Shown here: in pieces, positions 6,167 through 13,724 of the stretch | Position numbering within the stretch: the stretch's first letter is position 1 | How the letters are laid out: each line of letters opens with the position of its first letter | Assembly (NCBI GenBank): GCA_004357435.1 | Contig: SMVS01000092.1 | Coordinates: 1-14,094, forward strand | From: Nitrospina sp. | GTDB lineage: Bacteria; Nitrospinota; Nitrospinia; Nitrospinales; Nitrospinaceae | Direction: 5' to 3' | DNA length: 14,094 nucleotides | Position numbers and translations under genes: made by a program | The notes under the pieces: model-generated | What the model was told of the DNA's origin: nothing | Databases searched by the model: none | Seen by the model: only the letters and a program-made list of their open reading frames with translations

Positions 6167-7594
6167 TTGAGTTTTGATTCTACTAAAATCCAAATACGTC
6201 AAAAGGCTTTTAAACTGCAAGCCCACCTTGCGGTGTTGTTTGTTTTTACATTTTTGTTATTGCCACTGCCCAATGCCTTGGCGCAGGAAGCTGAGGCCGG
6301 CGAAGGGTCAAAGTCTGAAAATACTTATGAAAAGTTAAAAGTTTTTTCGGAGATACTTTCTCTTTTGGAGTCCAACTATGTAGAAGAGGTGAATTCGGAT
6401 GATTTGGTGGAGGGTGCCATTCGGGGCTTGTTGAAGACTCTCGACCCTCATACTTCTTATTTGCCCCCCGCTTCTTACAAGCAAATGCAGGTGGAAACAT
6501 CCGGCAAGTTTGGTGGGCTGGGAATAGAAATTTCCATGCGAAAAGGGATTCTCACGGTCATTTCACCCATTGAAGATACCCCGGCCTTTAAGGCTGGCAT
6601 CCTGGCTGGCGATAGAATCATCAAAATTGAGGATGAGTCCACGTTGGATATTACCCTGAGCGAGGCCGTTAATTTATTGCGGGGAGATCGAGGCGCACCG
6701 ATTAAAATAACAATTTTCCGTGAGGGAATGGAAGAGCCAAAAGATTACACGATCGTGCGGGATGTTATTAATGTTAGAAGCCTGACCAGTAAAATTTATA
6801 ATTCCGATGTTGGGTATATAAAGATTCGCAATTTCACCAAAACCACCAGTAATGATCTGGATAAGGCTTTGGCAGTGTTCGAATCCAAAAATGTCCGAAG
6901 ACTGGTTCTGGATTTGAGAAATAATCCCGGGGGTCTGCTGAATCAGGCTGTGGAAGTTGCGGATCGATTTTTGGATGACGAAAATTTGATCGTTTATACG
7001 CAGGGCAGGACCGAAGATCAAAATATGCGTTTCACCACTCATGACCGGGGCCGCCAAGTGTCTTATCCCATGATTATTCTGGTGAATGGCGGCAGTGCCA
7101 GTGCTTCTGAAATTGTGGCTGGCGCATTACAGGATTTGGGTCGTGCCGTTATTTTGGGAACCCAAACCTTTGGCAAGGGATCGGTACAGACCATCATTCC
7201 CCTCAGCGAAGGCTCGGCCTTGCGTTTGACTACGGCCCGTTATTACACTCCCAGCGGCAAAGTCATTCAGGAAAATGGCATCACCCCAGACATCATCGTG
7301 GAGATGCCTCCGGTCGTCCGGAATGGTCAAAATAATGAGAAGAAAAAAAATGGCCGTAGTTTAAAAGATAAAATTAGAAAAATATTGCGGGAAAAAGATC
7401 TCAAGAAGCATTTGAAAGGCAAGAAAAGTATTGAAGGCAGTGTCCCATCCAAGAATACGGATAAAACGGATGAAATTAATAAGGAGCTCATTGCTTTGAG
7501 GGAAGAAATCGAAAAAGACCCTCAGCTAAAGCAAGCCATCAATTTGCTCAAAGGCTGGTCCGTCATGAGCAAATCCTACATAAATAAAAAATGA
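6167..7594 (+). CDS. ctpA: C-terminal processing peptidase, S41 family (CtpA)
   Basis: This is a periplasmic serine protease that trims or degrades substrates from their C-termini; relatives act on cell-wall hydrolases and their regulators. The signal peptide spans about residues 18-39 (ALA-QE cleavage). Next come a helical N-terminal part with the LDPHTSYLPP motif (92-101), a PDZ domain (about 115-188, GGLGIEI and AGILAGDRI) and the S41 core with LDLRNNPGG (248-256). The Ser-Lys dyad is intact: Ser312 in GGSASASE, Lys337 in TFGKGSVQ and Gln341, with the 25-residue Ser-Lys spacing of the family. After residue 380 there is a highly charged, Lys-rich tail of about 95 residues, longer than many CtpAs. 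It starts at TTG with a good Shine-Dalgarno, 80 bases after envC, and a strong terminator follows. Linkage to ftsEX-envC suggests a role in cell-wall remodelling. Confidence 0.94.
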   Translation: MSFDSTKIQIRQKAFKLQAHLAVLFVFTFLLLPLPNALAQEAEAGEGSKSENTYEKLKVFSEILSLLESNYVEEVNSDDLVEGAIRGLLKTLDPHTSYLPPASYKQMQVETSGKFGGLGIEISMRKGILTVISPIEDTPAFKAGILAGDRIIKIEDESTLDITLSEAVNLLRGDRGAPIKITIFREGMEEPKDYTIVRDVINVRSLTSKIYNSDVGYIKIRNFTKTTSNDLDKALAVFESKNVRRLVLDLRNNPGGLLNQAVEVADRFLDDENLIVYTQGRTEDQNMRFTTHDRGRQVSYPMIILVNGGSASASEIVAGALQDLGRAVILGTQTFGKGSVQTIIPLSEGSALRLTTARYYTPSGKVIQENGITPDIIVEMPPVVRNGQNNEKKKNGRSLKDKIRKILREKDLKKHLKGKKSIEGSVPSKNTDKTDEINKELIALREEIEKDPQLKQAINLLKGWSVMSKSYINKK

Positions 7595-7640
7595 TGAAGT
7601 GATGAAAGTGTTTTCAAGCTTCGTCCAATAATTTTTATTG

Positions 7641-7677
7641 ACCGGGAATGAGCTTGGGCCATTCCCGGTTTTCTTTT
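7641..7677 (+). terminator. Rho-independent terminator of the ftsEX-envC-ctpA run
   Basis: A perfect 10-bp stem, ACCGGGAATG (7641-7650) with CATTCCCGGT (7660-7669), and a 9-base loop is followed by TTTTCTTTT. It is a strong intrinsic terminator 47 bases after the ctpA stop. It ends only 23 bases before the tsaD start codon. Confidence 0.92.
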
Positions 7678-7700
7678 AACCCATTGTCTGCAACCACATT

Positions 7701-8726
7701 ATGTTGGTCCTCGGTATTGAAACATCCTGTGACGAAACAGCCGCTGCGGTACTGCAAGATGGCAACCGCCTGTTGTCCAGCATCATTCATTCCCAGAATG
7801 AAATCCATTCACGGTATGGCGGCATTGTTCCTGAATTAGCTGGCCGCTCTCACATCGAGCGTATTCATCACGTGGTGGCGGACAGCCTGGAACAGGCGAA
7901 GGCTAAAATTGCAGACATTGATCTGATCGCGGTCACCATGGGACCTGGTCTGATGGGGTCCCTGCTGGTTGGATTGAATACCGCGAAAGCCATGGCCTAT
8001 GCTTCGCAAAAGCCCTTGTTGGGTATCAACCACCTGGAAGGCCATTTGCTGGCAATCTTTCTTCAGGAAAAAGTTGAATTCCCCTATTTGGCTTTGATTG
8101 TTTCAGGCGGACACACGGATTTGTACCGGGTGGATGGCTTTGGAAAGTATACCGTTTTGGGGCGCACCCGGGATGACGCCGCGGGAGAATCGTTTGACAA
8201 AGTGGCCAAAATGCTAGGCATGGGTTATCCCGGTGGACCGCTCATTGAAAAAAAGGCGCGTCGTGGGAACCCTCAGGCACATAAATTTCCAAGGGCTCTG
8301 TTGGACCGGAATTCCCTGGATTTCAGTTTTAGTGGTTTGAAAACATCCGTGCGCAATCTGGTCCAAAAACAGAATGGCCAGCAGGCTCAGCTTTCGGTGG
8401 CAGACATTTCCGCCAGTTTTCAAGAGGCGGTGGTGGAGGTTCTGGTCACCAAGACGTTACGGGCCTGTGCGGTGGAATCTCTCAGCCGAATAGTGGTCAC
8501 CGGGGGCGTGGCCGCTAATGGTTACTTGCGAGCCCGCATGACGTCTGCGCTGTCGCAGAAAGGTCTCAGCGGTTACTTTCCACAACCCGTATTTTGCACC
8601 GATAATGCCGCCATGATCGCCTGTGCCGGGTTCTACCGCTACCGGCATTGCCCGGCCAGCCCTTCCAATCCTTTGACCCTGGATGCCAATGCCAACCTGT
8701 CTTTTGAGTCTGGACTGAATCCATGA
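7701..8726 (+). CDS. tsaD: tRNA N6-adenosine threonylcarbamoyltransferase TsaD
   Basis: TsaD transfers the threonylcarbamoyl group from TC-AMP to A37 of ANN-decoding tRNAs (t6A), working with TsaB and TsaE in the cytoplasm. At 341 aa it is standard length. The N-terminus MLVLGIETSCDETAAAV is the canonical ASKHA/Kae1 start and fixes the ATG at 7701. Metal-binding His111 and His115 lie in NHLEGH, and Asp301 in CTDNAAMIACAG. Other signatures are VSGGHTDLY (134-142), GESFDKVAKMLG (162-173), YPGGP (176-180), FSFSGLKT (208-215) and VTGGVAANGYLR (266-277). All look intact. No clear Shine-Dalgarno or promoter fits in the 23 bases between the preceding terminator and the start, so its expression signals are unclear. 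The TGA overlaps the next gene's ATG. Confidence 0.97.
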   Translation: MLVLGIETSCDETAAAVLQDGNRLLSSIIHSQNEIHSRYGGIVPELAGRSHIERIHHVVADSLEQAKAKIADIDLIAVTMGPGLMGSLLVGLNTAKAMAYASQKPLLGINHLEGHLLAIFLQEKVEFPYLALIVSGGHTDLYRVDGFGKYTVLGRTRDDAAGESFDKVAKMLGMGYPGGPLIEKKARRGNPQAHKFPRALLDRNSLDFSFSGLKTSVRNLVQKQNGQQAQLSVADISASFQEAVVEVLVTKTLRACAVESLSRIVVTGGVAANGYLRARMTSALSQKGLSGYFPQPVFCTDNAAMIACAGFYRYRHCPASPSNPLTLDANANLSFESGLNP

Positions 8727-9721
8727 AAGTTTTGGTGACGGGGGGCGGAGGTTTTTTAGGCCGTCATCTGGCGCTCCGTTTACACCAGGCCGGTTGCCAG
8801 GTGAGCATTTTAGGACGCCGGAAATATACCGGTTTTCCTGCAGAAATTGAAATTTTCCAAGCCGATTTGAGAGACCGGGAAGCCGTGAGCCAAGCCTGTG
8901 CCGGCAAAGAAGCCGTGTTTCATGCGGGAGCGCTGACCGGAATCTGGGGAGATAAAAAAGAGTTTTACGAGGTCAATGTCGTGGGCACCCGCAACGTTAT
9001 CGATGGATGCCAGCAGCAAAGGGTGAAGAAATTGATTTACACCAGTTCGCCCAGTGTCATTCATGACCAGACCGATCAAATAAATGTTGATGAAACGGCG
9101 CCTTACCCCACGCACTATTTATCCGAATATCCGCGTACCAAAGCTCTCGCGGAAAAAATGGTGTTGGCCGCCAATGGCCTGAAGGGTCTCCTCACCGTGT
9201 CCTTGCGGCCTCATTTGATCTGGGGTCCCGGCGACCCGCACTTGGTGCCTCGCATCGTCGAGCAGGCGCGCAAGGGTCAACTGGTGCAGGTGGGAGACGG
9301 CAAAAACCAGGTGGACATCATCTACATCGACAATGCGGTGGAAGCTCACTGGTTGGCGTGTCAGGCGTTGTGCGAGGGGTCTCCGGTGGCGGGTCGTTGC
9401 TACTTCCTGAGCGATGGCGAACCGGTTCTGCTCTGGCAATGGATTCGGGAGTTGCTGACCGCCTTAAAACTGCCGCCGTTGCAAAAGAAAATTTCTTATC
9501 GGACCGGCAAATGGATCGGGCTTCTGTTGGAAACGGTTCACCGATTGTTTCGACTCCCCGGAGAGCCCCGCATGACCCGTTTTCTGGCGGCTCAGTTGGC
9601 CACCTCTCATTACTTCAGTATTGCCCGGGCGCGTCAGGATTTTAATTATAAGCCGGTGGTCCCGCCCGGTGAAGGCATGCGGCGTCTGCTCAAATCTCTG
9701 GCGGCTCCCCCAGAATATTGA
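8723..9721 (+). CDS. NAD(P)-dependent extended SDR, OleD/NSDHL-like (3-beta-HSD family)
   Basis: This 332-aa extended short-chain dehydrogenase/reductase has a Rossmann motif TGGGGFLG (6-13), DL near 48-49, the active-site triad region TSSPSV (107-112) and YPRTK (Tyr136, Lys140). The middle and C-terminal wording, LRPHLIWGPGDPHLVPRI, VGDGKNQVDIIYIDNAVEAH and PRMTRFLAAQLATSHYF, is that of OleD-type 2-alkyl-3-oxoalkanoate reductases and their sterol-dehydrogenase relatives (NSDHL). OleD reduces the ketone of a head-to-head condensed fatty acid in long-chain olefin or beta-lactone synthesis. None of its usual partners (OleA, OleB, OleC) is in this window, so the substrate is uncertain. The ATG overlaps the tsaD stop (ATGA), and its 3' end runs 32 bp into the 3' end of convergent larB. 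The family is secure; OleD activity is inference. Confidence 0.88.
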   Translation: MKVLVTGGGGFLGRHLALRLHQAGCQVSILGRRKYTGFPAEIEIFQADLRDREAVSQACAGKEAVFHAGALTGIWGDKKEFYEVNVVGTRNVIDGCQQQRVKKLIYTSSPSVIHDQTDQINVDETAPYPTHYLSEYPRTKALAEKMVLAANGLKGLLTVSLRPHLIWGPGDPHLVPRIVEQARKGQLVQVGDGKNQVDIIYIDNAVEAHWLACQALCEGSPVAGRCYFLSDGEPVLLWQWIRELLTALKLPPLQKKISYRTGKWIGLLLETVHRLFRLPGEPRMTRFLAAQLATSHYFSIARARQDFNYKPVVPPGEGMRRLLKSLAAPPEY

Positions 9722-10457
9722 TTCGGTGGGCCAGGCATCCCGCGCCGAAGCCATTGTCGATATTGACGGTACCGACGCCAGCGGCACAGCTGTTGAGCAT
9801 GGTCAGCAGGGCGGACAGGCCGTTGAAGGAAGCGCCATAACCGACGCTGGTGGGAACAGCGATCACGGGTTTGTCCACCAGGCCGCCCACGACACTCACC
9901 AATGCGCCATCCATTCCAGCCACAACAATGAGCACCCGCGCGGCCCTCAGCCGGTCGATTTTATCCAGGAGACGATGGATCCCCGCCACCCCCACATCAA
10001 ATATTTTGTCTACATGACTGCCCAGGTATTCAGCGGTGACCACCGCTTCCTCCGCCACCGGAATGTCCGAGGTCCCGGCCGTCACCAAAGTGATGTTTCC
10101 TAATTTCTTGGAAGAGGGTTTTTTTTTCAGGACCAGGGTTCTGCCTTGGGAGTTGTACACGGTTTTTTTGGGAAGTCTGCTTTTGATTTTTTTATAAAGC
10201 TCAGGGTCCAGCCGGGTGGCGAGAATATCGGAACCCCCTTGATGCAGTTTTTTAATGATTTGCAAGATCTGATCGGGAGCTTTTCCTTCGCAATAGATGA
10301 CCTCTGGCATGCCGGTTCGCAACTGACGGTGATGATCCAAGTGAGCGAAACCCAGGTCTTCAAAAGGCAGTGTCTTCAGGTGGTCCAATGCTTTTTGAGG
10401 CGTGATTTTACGGTTGTAAAGTTTTTTCAGCAAGTTTTGAATGTATTCCGGGTTCAT
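9690..10457 (-). CDS. larB: LarB, pyridinium-3,5-biscarboxylic acid mononucleotide synthase
   Basis: LarB carboxylates and hydrolyses nicotinic acid adenine dinucleotide, the first step to the nickel-pincer nucleotide cofactor of lactate racemase and related LarA enzymes. The 255-aa length is typical. The C-terminal half is PurE (AIR carboxylase)-like: VTAGTSDIPVAEEA (125-138), DVGVAGIHRL (154-163), VVAGMDGALVSVVGGL (178-193), PVIAVPTSVGYGAS (197-210) and LNSCAAGVGTVNIDNGFGAG (221-240). Cys224 sits where the substrate-binding Cys of characterised LarB lies. The N-terminal third is the usual variable LarB extension. The gene starts at ATG 10457, overlapping the gpsA stop (ATGA). LarC and LarE, needed to finish the cofactor, and a LarA client are not in this window. 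The 3' end overlaps the convergent reductase gene and no terminator lies between them. Confidence 0.93.
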   Translation of the reverse strand: MNPEYIQNLLKKLYNRKITPQKALDHLKTLPFEDLGFAHLDHHRQLRTGMPEVIYCEGKAPDQILQIIKKLHQGGSDILATRLDPELYKKIKSRLPKKTVYNSQGRTLVLKKKPSSKKLGNITLVTAGTSDIPVAEEAVVTAEYLGSHVDKIFDVGVAGIHRLLDKIDRLRAARVLIVVAGMDGALVSVVGGLVDKPVIAVPTSVGYGASFNGLSALLTMLNSCAAGVGTVNIDNGFGAGCLAHRINILGEPPEI

Positions 10458-11476
10458 TGCAGGCCTTTGATTCCTGAAAACTCCGAAGAGATTTCGACAC
10501 TCATCAAATCCTTCAAAGCCTGCTTCGGCGGTTTGTCCTCGTATAAAATCTGATACGTTGCGTCTATAATGGATGCCTGAATTTTTAATTGCGTCTTAAG
10601 ACGGTGGGCGGATTTGACGGTGCGGACTCCCTCGGCGACCATTTTCATGTTTTCAACGATCTCTTTTAGTTTCTCCCCTTGAGCCAATTTCAAACCGACT
10701 GTCCGGTTGCGGCTCAAGTCACCCGTGCAGGTCAGCACCAGGTCACCCACGCCAGACAACCCTGAGAAAGTTTCCGGCCGTGCTCCCAGCGCGGTTCCAA
10801 TACGGGTGATCTCGACCAGGCCGCGCGTGATGAGTGCCGCCCGGGCGTTGTGTCCCAATTTGAGCCCATCAGAAATTCCGGTGGCGATGGCAATCACGTT
10901 TTTGAGGGCTCCTCCCAGTTCCACGCCAATCAGGTCTGTGCTGGTGAAGACCTTCATTTTTGGGGTCGAGAAAATAGCTTGAATTTGTTCCGCAATTGCC
11001 AGAGTTTCCGCCGCCGCGACGATGGCCGATGGCGCGTTGCGGGATACCTCCGCCGCAAAGGTCGGACCCGAAAGGGCTCCACAACGGTACGGAACGGTCA
11101 ACACTTCTTTCAAAATCTGATGAGGTGTCAGCAGAGTTTCATTTTCGATGCCCTTGCCGGCGTTGATGATCAGGCAGTCCGGTTTTAAATAAAGGTTGAG
11201 TTCCTTGACCACCGAACGAATGGCGGGAGTGGGCACCACCAAAACCACGACCGACTTGTTTTTGACCGCGGTCTCGATGGCAGAGGTGGCATGAATATTT
11301 TCGGGTAATGAAATACCCGGCAGGTAAAATTTATTTTCTCGGGTCTGATTGATTAATGCGCACAGGTCCTTTTCATAAACCCATAAGTCCACTTCATTTC
11401 CGCTCTGGAGCAAGGACAGGGACAAAGCGGTTCCCCAGGCTCCTGCTCCCACCACGGCTATATTTTGATCGCTCAT
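10454..11476 (-). CDS. gpsA: Glycerol-3-phosphate dehydrogenase [NAD(P)+] GpsA
   Basis: GpsA reduces dihydroxyacetone phosphate to sn-glycerol-3-phosphate, the backbone of phospholipids, in the cytoplasm. From ATG 11476 the protein is 340 aa, the family length. It begins MSDQNIAVVGAGAWGTALS with the Rossmann GAGAWGT (10-16). Further motifs are INAGKGIE with Lys108, LSGPTFAAEV (135-144), GGALKNVIAIATG with the catalytic Lys192 (188-200) and SGVGDLVLTCTGDLSRNRTVG (241-261). The frame stays open upstream to an ATG at 11542, but the extra 22 residues have no counterpart before the nucleotide-binding strand, so the shorter start is preferred; a weak AGG lies eight bases before it. larB follows with an ATGA overlap. 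A plausible sigma70-type promoter lies at 11569-11598. Confidence 0.96.
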   Translation of the reverse strand: MSDQNIAVVGAGAWGTALSLSLLQSGNEVDLWVYEKDLCALINQTRENKFYLPGISLPENIHATSAIETAVKNKSVVVLVVPTPAIRSVVKELNLYLKPDCLIINAGKGIENETLLTPHQILKEVLTVPYRCGALSGPTFAAEVSRNAPSAIVAAAETLAIAEQIQAIFSTPKMKVFTSTDLIGVELGGALKNVIAIATGISDGLKLGHNARAALITRGLVEITRIGTALGARPETFSGLSGVGDLVLTCTGDLSRNRTVGLKLAQGEKLKEIVENMKMVAEGVRTVKSAHRLKTQLKIQASIIDATYQILYEDKPPKQALKDLMSVEISSEFSGIKGLQ

Positions 11477-11568
11477 AAAGGACCTGGAAAAATGGTGTGC
11501 CGGCCCGCCATCAGGAGGCCGGAATGATTGTGAGAATTTCATCTTGTTTCAGAAGCGTATTTTACCTG

Positions 11569-11598
11569 ATTTTAGGTTTGAAAATAGGCTTGTGTGAA
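11569..11598 (-). promoter_or_regulatory. Candidate sigma70-like promoter of gpsA-larB
   Basis: On the minus strand TTCACA (11593-11598) and TAAAAT (11569-11574) are separated by 18 bases, each matching five of six consensus positions. Transcription would start near 11562, giving gpsA a leader of roughly 85 bases. Confidence 0.45.
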
Positions 11599-11672
11599 AA
11601 AAATCTTTATGTTAAATCTTAATTCAACCTGCCGGATCAAACAGGCTTATCCATTTTCCACGAATAGGTGTT

Positions 11673-12359
11673 ATGGCCATCGAACCGAAAATATCCAGAA
11701 AAGATTTAAAGCTTAAACAGCCGGACCAGTTCCAAGTGCTGAATGCCCGGTTCGTGAAATTTTGCCTTGAAAACCGAGGAGCTTTGATAATCGTTGCCTT
11801 GGTAATTATTGCGGTGGTCGCTGGATTTTTGTTCTATTCCCAATTGGAAAAATCCAATGTTCTTGAGATGGAAAACCGGTACTTCAAACTGGATAAACTT
11901 CGCATTCAGATGGAAAAAGAACCGACCCCGGCCTTATTTTCTCAAATGCAGGAAATGTTATCTGGATTCACTGAAGGGCCACAAAAAATCCGGGCCCGTC
12001 TTTTACTCGCAGATATTCATTTCCGCGAAGGCCGCTACGGCGCGGCGGAAACTTTATATCAGGATGTTATCAATAACATTTCCCAAAATGATTTCAAATA
12101 CAACGTGGCGCAGTCGGGATTGGCGTACTCATTGGAAGGCAAAAAAGACTATAAAAGAGCTATCAAAATTTATAAATCCATTATAGACAGCGCTCACGGT
12201 TTCCCGTTATTCTATACCTATGTTGCGCTGTCCCGATGCCATGAATTGTCGGGCGATCCCAAAAGCGCGATTCTTGTGTTGCGTGAAATACAGAGCAAGT
12301 TCCAGCGTCATTCAGATATTGGGAAGGTGAGTTTAATGATCAGAAGGCTGGAAGGGTAG
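11673..12359 (+). CDS. Membrane-anchored TPR-like protein (YfgM/TPR_21 type)
   Basis: This 228-aa protein has a basic cytoplasmic N-terminus (1-36), one strong membrane segment (about 37-56, ALIIVALVIIAVVAGFLFYS) and a helical periplasmic domain. The domain begins with a Met/Glu/Lys-rich helix and carries two or three TPR-like repeats: ARLLLADIHFREGRYGAAETLY (107-128), a stretch around AQSGLAYSLEGKKDYKRAI (145-163) and YVALSRCHELSGDPKSAILVL (182-202). This layout matches the YfgM/TPR_21 group; YfgM in E. coli is an ancillary SecYEG-associated chaperone-like protein. The partner is unknown here. A TAGGTG lies five bases before the ATG as a weak ribosome-binding site. The following M48 protease gene begins 25 bases later, so the two are probably cotranscribed in envelope protein quality control (inference). 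Confidence 0.82.
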   Translation: MAIEPKISRKDLKLKQPDQFQVLNARFVKFCLENRGALIIVALVIIAVVAGFLFYSQLEKSNVLEMENRYFKLDKLRIQMEKEPTPALFSQMQEMLSGFTEGPQKIRARLLLADIHFREGRYGAAETLYQDVINNISQNDFKYNVAQSGLAYSLEGKKDYKRAIKIYKSIIDSAHGFPLFYTYVALSRCHELSGDPKSAILVLREIQSKFQRHSDIGKVSLMIRRLEG

Positions 12360-12384
12360 GTTTGCATCGATAAAGGCTCCTGAT

Positions 12385-13461
12385 ATGTGGTATTTGAAAA
12401 TAAAATATTTCCGGCTCATCAAACCTCTTGCCCTGCTCGTTCTATTCGGGTTCACTTTTAATCCCCTCGCCGCTCTCGCCGTCCCATTCATTGATAAAGA
12501 ATCCGAGCTCTCGATGGGCCGGGAAGCGGATAAAGAAGTTATCAATGTCTATGGCCTTTATCAAAACAAGCCTCTGCAATTGTATGTGAATAATATTGGC
12601 CAGAGCCTGGTGTCTATTCTCGCCAACAAAGAATTTTCCAAGTACTTTTTTAAAGTGGTCGACAGTTCCGATATCAATGCTTTTGCCCTGCCCGGAGGGT
12701 ATGTTTATGTGACTCGTGGGCTTTTGGCGACATTAAATAACGAGGCGGAACTGGCTGGGGTGTTGGGGCATGAAATAGCCCATATCACACAACATCATGG
12801 AGCTAAACAAATTATACGAACTATAGGGACCCAGTTACTGGCGATAGGGGCCGCCATCGCCAATCCTGAGAATGCCGGAGGCTGGTTGGTGGTGAGTTCT
12901 GCGTTATTCCAAAAGATCAACCTGGGGTATGGCCGGGCCGCGGAATTGGAGTCGGATTCCCACGGCATTTATACCGCCCACACGGCGGGTTACGATCCCA
13001 GGAGTATGGGGAAATTTCTTGAGAACCTGCGTCAACGCGCGATCATGTCAGGACAGGCGTATCATGGTTTTCGGGCAACCCACCCAGAAACCAAGGAACG
13101 GATGGTGAAAGTGGCGCGATTGTCCGAGTCCATCATCAACCGGAGCAATAAGATTGGAGTGATGAAAAGAAAAGAGTATTTGAGGCAAATCCAGGGATTG
13201 AAGTTTGGTGGCCGGCGGGATAAAAACGACAGCAGGAACTATAAAAAGGAATTTATTGATTTATATGAAGTACAACCCGGTGACACTTATAGTAGCATTG
13301 CCCTTAAAGAATTGAGGGATGAAACCAAAGATATGGATATCGCGGTACTCAATGGCCAGCGGCTTAAGAATCCCCTTGAAGTGGGTCGATTAATTAAATT
13401 GGTGCGGCCAGGGGAATATCAAAAGAATATAACTTTAGAATTGAAACCCGACACACTTTAA
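12385..13461 (+). CDS. Exported M48 family metalloprotease with C-terminal LysM-like domain
   Basis: This is a zinc metalloprotease of the M48 (BepA/LoiP-like) type, expected to be a periplasmic quality-control protease. A signal peptide covers about residues 12-32 (ALA-VP). The zinc site is intact: HEIAH (His129, Glu130, His133) plus Glu187 in GRAAELESDSHG, the usual third ligand. FALPGGYVYVTRGLL (100-114) and the late THPETKERM (232-240) are family signatures. Residues about 291-342 (IDLYEVQPGDTYSSIA onward, with GRLIKLVRPG at the end) look like a LysM-type domain, which would tether the protease to peptidoglycan. There is no lipobox. AAAGG lies about ten bases ahead of the ATG. Its TAA shares one base with the ATG of the SH3-like gene (TAATG). 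The substrate is unknown; BepA and LoiP handle outer-membrane proteins, a role that is only inferred here. Confidence 0.93.
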   Translation: MWYLKIKYFRLIKPLALLVLFGFTFNPLAALAVPFIDKESELSMGREADKEVINVYGLYQNKPLQLYVNNIGQSLVSILANKEFSKYFFKVVDSSDINAFALPGGYVYVTRGLLATLNNEAELAGVLGHEIAHITQHHGAKQIIRTIGTQLLAIGAAIANPENAGGWLVVSSALFQKINLGYGRAAELESDSHGIYTAHTAGYDPRSMGKFLENLRQRAIMSGQAYHGFRATHPETKERMVKVARLSESIINRSNKIGVMKRKEYLRQIQGLKFGGRRDKNDSRNYKKEFIDLYEVQPGDTYSSIALKELRDETKDMDIAVLNGQRLKNPLEVGRLIKLVRPGEYQKNITLELKPDTL

Positions 13462-13643
13462 TGAGTGGTGCGGTAGAAATTTTAGTGTTGGCAAAGGCGC
13501 ATTATGTTCATTTCAAAGCCAAGGGCGAGATTTGCAACCGGTTGAATAAAGGGGTGAAGGTCCATATTGAAAAGCGTCATGGGGATTGGGTCCGCATCAC
13601 TTGGAGAAACGGCAAGAAAAAGGGTTGGATTTTTCTGGGGTAG
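13461..13643 (+). CDS. Small SH3-like (SH3b) domain protein
   Basis: The 60 residues make up a single bacterial SH3-like fold: a first strand EILVLAKAHYV, a GxKV-type turn at NKGVKVHIEKRHGDW (29-43) and the closing VRITWRNGKKKGWIFLG. The GDWVRI and GWIFL elements are typical of SH3b domains that bind peptidoglycan or peptides. There is no signal peptide, although these domains usually work outside the cytoplasm. The start codon overlaps the M48 stop (TAATG) and the frame is open about 22 codons further upstream, so this may be a domain separated from the protease by a frame change. It is translated by coupling; no independent ribosome-binding site is evident. Confidence 0.7.
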   Translation: MSGAVEILVLAKAHYVHFKAKGEICNRLNKGVKVHIEKRHGDWVRITWRNGKKKGWIFLG

Positions 13644-13724
13644 GGAAAAGTGTTTGGTCTTGAGTTTTCACGTTAGCGGGTATTCTCTTACTTGAAAAAA
13701 ATAATTGGATGTGAGCGCTAATCC

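Noticed and set aside
9621..10103. Plus-strand 160-aa ORF opposite larB
   Set aside because: It is antisense to conserved LarB motifs and has no ribosome-binding site or domain.
11477..11542. 22-residue upstream extension of GpsA from ATG 11542
   Set aside because: GpsA proteins start just before the GAGAWG nucleotide-binding strand; the extension is Pro/Phe/His-rich and lacks a ribosome-binding site.
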